From positions 744,906-808,905 of the forward strand of contig CANNAC010000001.1 in the NCBI GenBank assembly GCA_947502495.1: a stretch of 64,000 bases of DNA. The letters are read 5' to 3'. The notes under the pieces are model-generated. The model was not told the DNA's origin and did no database searches. It worked only from the letters and a program-made list of their open reading frames with translations. Position numbers and translations under genes: made by a program. Within the stretch, counting starts at the first letter, position 1; every line of letters starts with the position of its first letter. This DNA is from an uncultured Flavobacteriaceae bacterium (GTDB taxonomy: Bacteria; Bacteroidota; Bacteroidia; Flavobacteriales; Flavobacteriaceae). Positions 58,478 through 64,000 of this stretch are shown one piece after another.

Positions 58478-58766
58478 ATCCATGTTATATTTTCAATAGC
58501 ATTACAAATATCCACTTCTAATATTAGTTCTAATTCCCTTCCAAATAAATCAGTAAACAGAATCCAAAAGTATTTCAAACATCAATCTGATTTAACCCAT
58601 AATAAAATCCATCTACCAAATAACGAATAAACCGTAAGAAATTCCGCTAAAACAACAATGCATACGTTAAAAAAGTATGTTTTTAATCGTTTTATTTTGC
58701 TTTTAATCCGATTTATATAATTTATTTGTATCTTGCAATCCCCAATAGTACCTAAACCTTAACCTA

Positions 58767-59387
58767 ATGAAACCTACAAGAAACCCTTCTGAAGTAGACA
58801 AAACACGTCTACAAACATTACATGAATACTACATATATTCCGGCTTGTATAGTTTTATATTAAAAACACTAAAAAAAGCACTACCAATCTTACTCCTGCT
58901 AATTGGTTTAATTATAATCCTGAATCATTTTATAGATATCAATGCTTCCTTAGTACATCTTACGCAAGTATTACCTGTTTATGGCGTACTAGGTTTCTTT
59001 TTTATGTCGGAAACGATACTTGGTATTCTACCTCCAGAAATGTTTATTGCTTGGGCAGGAAAAATGGGAACGCCTTGGCTATTCCTTTTTATCTTATCCA
59101 TTCTATCGTATTTAGGCGGATTATTATCCTATTGGTTGGGACAATTATGTACTAAAAACAAAGCTTTTCATAAGTATTTAGAAATCAAAATGGAAAAACA
59201 GCTTGCCAACTCTAAAAAATGGGGCGGATTTCTAATTATTATAGGTGCATTATTACCAGTACCTTTTGCTGTATCTTGTATGACTGCCGGAATTATAAAT
59301 TTCCCTTTCAAAAAAGTAATCCTTTATGGTTCGCTAAGAATCGTACGTATTTTTGCCTATGGAATCGTTGTTTTTAATTTACTGTAA
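58767..59387 (+). CDS. VTT/DedA-like inner-membrane protein
   Basis: 206 residues with TM helices near 38-53, 66-82, 97-122 and 152-205. The motifs YGVLGFFFMSETILGILPPE and GALLPVPFAVSCMTAGI match the VTT (SNARE-associated Golgi/DedA-like) pattern of an interrupted helix pair. Possible role in lipid scrambling or undecaprenyl-phosphate recycling; this is inferred from the family. Monocistronic, outside the repeat island. Confidence 0.75.
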   Translation: MKPTRNPSEVDKTRLQTLHEYYIYSGLYSFILKTLKKALPILLLLIGLIIILNHFIDINASLVHLTQVLPVYGVLGFFFMSETILGILPPEMFIAWAGKMGTPWLFLFILSILSYLGGLLSYWLGQLCTKNKAFHKYLEIKMEKQLANSKKWGGFLIIIGALLPVPFAVSCMTAGIINFPFKKVILYGSLRIVRIFAYGIVVFNLL

Positions 59388-59541
59388 ATAGCTACTCCTC
59401 GCCTTTTATAACCTATAATTCTTTCCTTCCATAGATTTTTAAAGTCAGTACTTTATCTACTATAATTTTAAACGTTAATAAAAAATTAATCTATCGTATA
59501 GTCGTTAAACATAAAGTATTTTTGCAGTCTAATTTCAGGTT

Positions 59542-60801
59542 ATGAATTCTTATAAAAATCTTTTATCATTCAAACATATATTATACGATTACCTCATTAA
59601 TTTAGGTTTATCGGAAAGCACTGCCAAATACCTTAATATGATGGGATTATTAATCGCATTAATCTTAATCGTTTTTGTGGTAGATTTCCTTATTAGAAAA
59701 ATACTAATTAATGCCTTTAATGTTTTCGCTATAAAGTCTAGATCCAAGTTTGATAACATCCTAGTTAACAACAAAGTACCTCGTAATATTGCACATATTA
59801 TCCCACTTATTATTGCTTTGGAATTTATTCCGGTGGTATTTGACGATTTCCCATACTTAGAGAATATTATTGAAAAAGGACTACAAATTTTCGGTATTAT
59901 TCTAACGCTTTGGATTGTCCGAAGTCTTTTAAATTCAATTAAAGATTATCTTAAAACACTTCCACGATTTAAAGACAAACCTATTGATAGTTATATTCAA
60001 GTAATTATGATTTTTGCCTGGATGGTTGGTCTTTTCTCCATTTTTGCCATTATTTCTGGTATTTCTTTTTGGAAATTTGTAACCACTATTGGTGCTGCTT
60101 CTGCTATTATTATTTTAGTTTTTAAAGATACTATCCTTGGTTTTGTAGCAAGTATTCAAGTGACTGTGAACGATATGGTTCGCATTGGAGATTGGATTAC
60201 CTTTGAAAAATATGGCGCCGATGGTGATGTCACCGAAATAAATCTCTCTACAGTAAAGGTGCAAAATTTTGATATGACCATTACTACCATTCCTACCTAT
60301 GCGCTTATTTCCGATTCTTTTAAAAACTGGAGAGGAATGAGTGATTCTGGAGGTAGACGAATTAAAAGATCTATTCTATTGAAAGCAACTAGTGTGCACT
60401 ATTTAACGGACGATGATGTTGAAAAATTGAAAAAAATAAATCTTATTTCAGATTACCTGAAGGATAGAAAAACGGATATTGATACCTATAATACAAATCA
60501 TAATATCGATAAATCGGTATTAATTAATGGTCGTAACCTCACCAACTTAGGAGTTTTTAGAAAGTATATTCAATCGTATATTGAAAATCATTCTGCTATT
60601 AACAAAGACATGACCATTATGACGCGTCAATTAGCACCAACAGCACAGGGTTTACCTCTAGAAATATATGCTTTTAGTAGTGACAAACGCTGGTCTAATT
60701 ATGAATATATTATTTCCGATATCTTTGACCATAGCTTAGCGGCTGTTCCGTATTTTGACTTAGAAGTGTTTGAGTTAACCAACGGATTTGTAGCGGATTA
60801 G
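59542..60801 (+). CDS. Mechanosensitive ion channel, MscS family (YbdG-like)
   Basis: 419 residues. About five TM helices (near 35-57, 79-96, 108-130, 152-172 and a pore helix) lead to the MscS beta-domain (SIQVTVNDMVRIGDWITFEK, VKVQNFDMTITTIPTYALIS), followed by an alpha/beta C-terminal cage. Size and order match YbdG/MscM-type channels rather than the short MscS. It opens on hypo-osmotic shock. A terminator follows at 60829-60870. Confidence 0.88.
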   Translation: MNSYKNLLSFKHILYDYLINLGLSESTAKYLNMMGLLIALILIVFVVDFLIRKILINAFNVFAIKSRSKFDNILVNNKVPRNIAHIIPLIIALEFIPVVFDDFPYLENIIEKGLQIFGIILTLWIVRSLLNSIKDYLKTLPRFKDKPIDSYIQVIMIFAWMVGLFSIFAIISGISFWKFVTTIGAASAIIILVFKDTILGFVASIQVTVNDMVRIGDWITFEKYGADGDVTEINLSTVKVQNFDMTITTIPTYALISDSFKNWRGMSDSGGRRIKRSILLKATSVHYLTDDDVEKLKKINLISDYLKDRKTDIDTYNTNHNIDKSVLINGRNLTNLGVFRKYIQSYIENHSAINKDMTIMTRQLAPTAQGLPLEIYAFSSDKRWSNYEYIISDIFDHSLAAVPYFDLEVFELTNGFVAD

Positions 60802-60828
60802 AAATATATCCATATTCAACTACTTAAT

Positions 60829-60870
60829 AATAAGGAGTATTTTTTAGTAACCACACTCCTATTTATTTTT
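60829..60870 (+). terminator. Terminator after the MscS gene
   Basis: AATAAGGAGT (60829-60838) pairs with ACTCCTATTTATT around a ~16-base loop, followed by a T-rich run. Confidence 0.65.
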
Positions 60871-60976
60871 TATTTAAACCTATACCCTATTTAAAAAAAC
60901 AGAATATTTCTTCTTGAAACTTTATAATTAATTTACATTGCACTAACGTTTAGTGTTCTAACTAATTTTTTATAAA

Positions 60977-63178
60977 ATGAAAAAAAGCATACTTTTATTA
61001 GCCTTTATAGGTATTTCTTTTTCAACTACGTATGCCCAGCATTCTGTAGCTAGAGATTGGAATGAAGAATTGTTAAACGCTATTCGCATCGATTTTGCCC
61101 GTCCAACAGTACATGCTAGAAATTTGTTTCATACTTCCATGGCGATGTATGATGCTTGGGCTGTATTTGATACGCAAGCAGAAACTGTTTTCTTAGGAAA
61201 AAATTTTCAAGGCTATACTTCTGTATTTAACGGCATTGCAAATCCTACAAATGTAGATGCCGCCAGACATGAAATGATAAGTTATGCAATGTTTACCTTA
61301 TTAAATCATCGTTTTGCTAATTCTCCTGGTGCTACAAACTCTATCCCTGCTTTTCAAGCTTTATTAACTTCTTATGGCTATGATTATACCTTCACTTCTA
61401 CCGATTATAGTAATGGCTCGTATGCTGCTTTAGGAAATTATTTGGCAAGCGAGATTATTGCTTTTGGTAATCAAGATGGTTCCAATGAGCAAAATGGGTA
61501 TAGTAGTCAGTATTATTCCCCAGTTAATGACCCTATTATTTTAGATTTATATGAAGACAATGGTGCTATTAATCCAAATCGTTGGCAACCATTAGCTTTC
61601 GATTTTTATATAGACCAATCTGGAAATACATTTCCGCAAGCAACACCAGAGTTTTTAGGTCCGGAATGGGGAGCTGTAAAGCCATTTTGTTTAGTACCAG
61701 AAGATTTACAGATCGTAAATAACGGTTTCGATGCGTATGTGTATAATGATCCAAGGGAACCTGCTTATATTCAAAATTCAAATAATGAAGATGGCATTAA
61801 TGACGCATACAAATGGAATTTTAGTCTAGTCGCATCTTGGTCCGCCCAATTAGATCCTAATGACAATACCATGGTAGATATCTCTCCTGGTGCTCTAGGA
61901 AATGTAGATATGTCTAGTTACCCGGAAACTTTAGAGGAATATAAAGCCTTTTATGATTTTACTAATGGTGGCGATATTGGTACTGGTCGTTCCTTGAACC
62001 CGAGTACAAATGCTCCCTATGCACCACAAATGGTAAAACGCTCCGATTACGCACGTGTACTTGCCGAATTTTGGGCAGATGGTCCAGATTCTGAAACACC
62101 TCCAGGACATTGGTTTTCCTTGTTGAATTACGTGAGTGACCATCCAAGTATAGTGAAGCAGATTGGCGGACAAGGAGCGGTGCTTTCCGATTTAGAATGG
62201 GACGTTAAATGCTACCTAACGCTAGGTGGTGCTATGCATGATACTGCAGTAAATATTTGGGGTATAAAAGGGTATTATGATTATATCAGACCTATTTCTG
62301 CCATACGATATATGGTAAGTAAAGGACAAAGTACAGACAACACAACACCGCAAGGTATTGCTAGCTACGATCCGCATGGTATTCCATTAATTCCCAATTT
62401 TATAGAAATCATTACAGATGTGAATGATCCTTTAGCTATAGAAAATGTTAATAATATAGGAGAAATAAAGATTAAAGCGTGGAAAGGCCCTGATTTTATT
62501 GCAGACCAAGATACAGATGTAGCTGGTGTGGATTGGATTTTAGGCACACATTGGTGGCCATATCAAAGAGGTACCTTTGTAACGCCTCCATTTGCTGGGT
62601 ATTTATCTGGGCATTCTGCTTTTTCAAGAGCCGCTGCCGAAGTATTAACATTACTTACCGATGATGCTTTTTTCCCTGGAGGTATGGGAACTTTTGATGT
62701 AGTGCAAAATGATTTTCTGGTATTTGAAGAAGGTCCTACACAAAGTTTCACCTTACAATGGGCTACCTATCGAGATGCATCTGACCAAACAAGTTTATCT
62801 AGAATTTGGGGAGGAATCCATCCGCCAATAGATGATATACGAGGAAGACAAATTGGTGCTAAAATTGGTATTGAATCGTATAACTTGGCTTCACTCTATT
62901 TTAGTGGAACACTTTCTAATAATGAATTCGCTTCATTAAAGAACCAACCGCTTATCTATCCTATTCCTTTTAATACGGAGTTTACTGTGGAAACAAAAAG
63001 TGATGAAGAATGTAATCTACAGCTTTTTACCTTGAAAGGTGAGCTGGTTTTAGAAAGCGTATTACATACTAATAATACAACTATTGAAACCTCTACTTTA
63101 GCATCCGGATTATATTTTGCTAAAATTTTGAATAAAAATAATGCTACGGTTCTAACAAAAAAAATAATTAAAAACTAA
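60977..63178 (+). CDS. Vanadium-dependent haloperoxidase/PAP2-like T9SS protein
   Basis: 733 residues. After a signal peptide (cleavage after TYAQ) comes the family's all-helical start (RPTVHARNLFHTSMAMYDAW). The PAP2/haloperoxidase core has AGYLSGHSAFSRAAAEVLT and SLSRIWGGIHPPIDDIRGR, including the catalytic His positions. It ends in a T9SS type A domain (LIYPIPFNTEFTV ... YFAKILNKNNATV). It should be exported. Halide oxidation or phosphatase activity is possible, and the metal ligand set cannot be fully checked here. It is followed by a bidirectional terminator. Confidence 0.85.
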   Translation: MKKSILLLAFIGISFSTTYAQHSVARDWNEELLNAIRIDFARPTVHARNLFHTSMAMYDAWAVFDTQAETVFLGKNFQGYTSVFNGIANPTNVDAARHEMISYAMFTLLNHRFANSPGATNSIPAFQALLTSYGYDYTFTSTDYSNGSYAALGNYLASEIIAFGNQDGSNEQNGYSSQYYSPVNDPIILDLYEDNGAINPNRWQPLAFDFYIDQSGNTFPQATPEFLGPEWGAVKPFCLVPEDLQIVNNGFDAYVYNDPREPAYIQNSNNEDGINDAYKWNFSLVASWSAQLDPNDNTMVDISPGALGNVDMSSYPETLEEYKAFYDFTNGGDIGTGRSLNPSTNAPYAPQMVKRSDYARVLAEFWADGPDSETPPGHWFSLLNYVSDHPSIVKQIGGQGAVLSDLEWDVKCYLTLGGAMHDTAVNIWGIKGYYDYIRPISAIRYMVSKGQSTDNTTPQGIASYDPHGIPLIPNFIEIITDVNDPLAIENVNNIGEIKIKAWKGPDFIADQDTDVAGVDWILGTHWWPYQRGTFVTPPFAGYLSGHSAFSRAAAEVLTLLTDDAFFPGGMGTFDVVQNDFLVFEEGPTQSFTLQWATYRDASDQTSLSRIWGGIHPPIDDIRGRQIGAKIGIESYNLASLYFSGTLSNNEFASLKNQPLIYPIPFNTEFTVETKSDEECNLQLFTLKGELVLESVLHTNNTTIETSTLASGLYFAKILNKNNATVLTKKIIKN

Positions 63179-63247
63179 AGTCAAGTATTGCAACGTTTCA
63201 TTATCCATAAAAACAAACGGCTGCTCTATTTACAAAGTATACCAGCT

Positions 63248-63280
63248 AAAAAAGCCTCTTATTATAAGAGGCTTTTTAAA
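63248..63280. terminator. Bidirectional terminator
   Basis: AAAAGCCTCTTA pairs with TAAGAGGCTTTT around a tight loop, with A-run and T-run at the ends. It lies between convergent genes. Confidence 0.9.
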
Positions 63281-63296
63281 TATTGTCGCAATATGA

Positions 63297-63758
63297 TTAT
63301 TTAAGTATTTTAACTTTTACTGCATTCATACCACGTTGTCCTTTTTCAAGTTCAAAAGAAACTCTATTACCTTCTGTAATTTGGTCTATTAAACCACTAA
63401 CATGGCAAAAGTATTTTTCGTTGTTTTCCGAATCAATAATAAATCCGAAACCTTTCGAGGTATCAAAAAAGGAAACGTTACCAGATCTAACTGGATCAAA
63501 TGCTTCTTTATCTCCTTCTAAAGTTTTAGGAATACTTACTTCAATATTGGCAGCTTTTACTTTAACTTTTAAAGCAGGATCTGGAGGTGTATCTGTTAAA
63601 TTTCCGTTATGATCTACGTACGCAAACTGAATTCCATCAGTTCCATTTTCTTCTCTTTCCGCCTTACGAGCTTCCATCTTCTTACGCTTATCTTCACGTT
63701 TCTTTAAACGCTTCTTTTCCTTCTCGCTTTTGTTAAATGTTTGTTGTGATTTTGCCAT
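63297..63758 (-). CDS. Cold-shock-domain RNA-binding protein
   Basis: 153 residues. The N-terminal half is Lys/Arg/Glu-rich (KSEKEKKRLKKREDKRKKME), the C-terminal ~65 residues a cold-shock domain: GNVSFFDTSKGFGFI with the RNP1 motif and YFCHVSGL as RNP2-like. It resembles flavobacterial CspA-fusion proteins with basic N-terminal tails. It likely binds RNA as a chaperone. Confidence 0.88.
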   Translation of the reverse strand: MAKSQQTFNKSEKEKKRLKKREDKRKKMEARKAEREENGTDGIQFAYVDHNGNLTDTPPDPALKVKVKAANIEVSIPKTLEGDKEAFDPVRSGNVSFFDTSKGFGFIIDSENNEKYFCHVSGLIDQITEGNRVSFELEKGQRGMNAVKVKILK

Positions 63759-63869
63759 TAATTTACCTAAAATATTTTTTTTACTAGTTAATAAGTCCCA
63801 AAGATATTGATTTCCTTACTCCTAAGCAAAAAATCCTGCTTACTTTTGCGTATATCCCTGCAAATATTT

Positions 63870-64000
63870 TTAAAAAGGTAGTTTTTGCAAATCTACATTT
63901 CCTCCAGAAAGCACTATTCCTATGGATTTATTTCTAAAGGTATTCTTATTCTGCAAAACTACTGCTAAGGCCACAGCACTAGATGGTTCTACTACTATTT
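63870..64000 (-). CDS. Threonine/serine dehydratase-like PLP enzyme (partial, N-terminus off window)
   Basis: Only the last ~43 residues are visible, ending at a stop at 63872-63870. VVEPSSAVALAVVLQ and KSIGIVLSGGNVDL are the C-terminal signatures of fold-type II PLP dehydratases and racemases (IlvA/TdcB/serine racemase group). The exact substrate cannot be told. Confidence 0.75.
   Translation of the reverse strand, partial: IVVEPSSAVALAVVLQNKNTFRNKSIGIVLSGGNVDLQKLPF

Larger units (their letters stand above)
57802..58766. other. Repeat-rich gap right of the island
   Basis: Composed of repeat C (57860-58165), repeat D (58172-58279), a 75-bp inverted-repeat element (58273-58347) and a ~93-bp-period direct repeat (58338-58477). 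A minus-strand open frame at 58339-58578 is made of the repeats and is not counted as a gene. The last ~150 bases hold the promoter region for the next gene. Confidence 0.65.

Noticed and set aside
58339-58578. Minus-strand open frame of 79 codons
   Set aside because: It is made of repeated DNA (two ~47-base copies plus the inverted-repeat arm) and has no recognisable protein pattern.

Overview
The window looks like the chromosome of a member of the Flavobacteriaceae (Bacteroidota). The sequence is AT-rich. Several secreted proteins end in type IX secretion (T9SS) sorting domains. Bacteroidota-specific families are present (DUF4270, DUF4907, HYC_CC_PP, LytTR/LytS pairs), and some starts have TAnnTTTG-type -7 promoter boxes. 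The genus cannot be fixed from the sequence alone. No rRNA, tRNA, CRISPR array or complete transposase gene was found.

Layout. 1-8.9 kb (minus strand): a copper/silver export operon with a CusA-type RND pump, TolC-like channel, CPx P-type ATPase and CusB-type adaptor (cut by the window edge), led by a small HYC_CC_PP protein. 8.9-9.76 kb: gene decay (a C-terminal remnant and a partial copy of the HYC gene). 9.76-11.8 kb: FadH-like 2,4-dienoyl-CoA reductase. 12-19 kb: a surface and signalling cluster with a LytS/LytTR pair, DUF4907, Kelch lipoprotein and outer-membrane barrel on the minus strand, divergent from a DUF4270 lipoprotein and a second barrel. A 21-bp-spaced direct repeat lies in the shared promoter region. 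19-23 kb: the tesA-ybbA-ybbP type esterase/ABC neighbourhood. 23.6-24.9 kb: a Bacteroidota protein of unknown function and a tiny basic protein.

25.3-30.7 kb (plus): the first candidate defence module. A 1561-residue protein fuses an SF1 (UvrD-like) helicase to an OLD/RecF-type ATPase and overlaps a separate TOPRIM/DUF3226-like gene. This is the Gabija parts list in a different gene architecture. 31-32.4 kb: a BspA-type leucine-rich-repeat protein whose end is replaced by a dispersed repeat. 32.4-39.3 kb (minus): a complete thiamine operon under a TPP riboswitch (thiS-thiC-thiE remnant-thiD-thiE-thiG-thiH-thiF), including an internally deleted 51-residue extra ThiE. 40-42.4 kb: a DUF6642-like protein and an M43-like metalloprotease. 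42.8-49.5 kb: a second LytTR/LytS pair divergent from an ABC ATPase and an ABC-2 permease/M1 peptidase fusion.

50.5-57.1 kb: the second and most interesting candidate defence module. A WYL regulator is divergent from three tiny hydrophobic proteins, with a palindrome in the shared promoter. After a strong terminator come two adjacent dynamin-like GTPases and a small protein ending in a WHH (HNH/EndoVII superfamily) nuclease motif. 58.7-64 kb: ordinary genes (VTT-family membrane protein, MscS channel, vanadium haloperoxidase-like T9SS protein, cold-shock-domain protein, edge of a threonine/serine dehydratase).

A second layer links the accessory genes. A mosaic of dispersed non-coding repeats (called A, B, C and D here) fills the intergenic gaps. 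Both candidate defence modules have an A copy on the left and a B copy on the right, and the dynamin module lies between two composite B-C-A blocks in direct orientation. This suggests cassette-like gain, or possible excision, of these modules.
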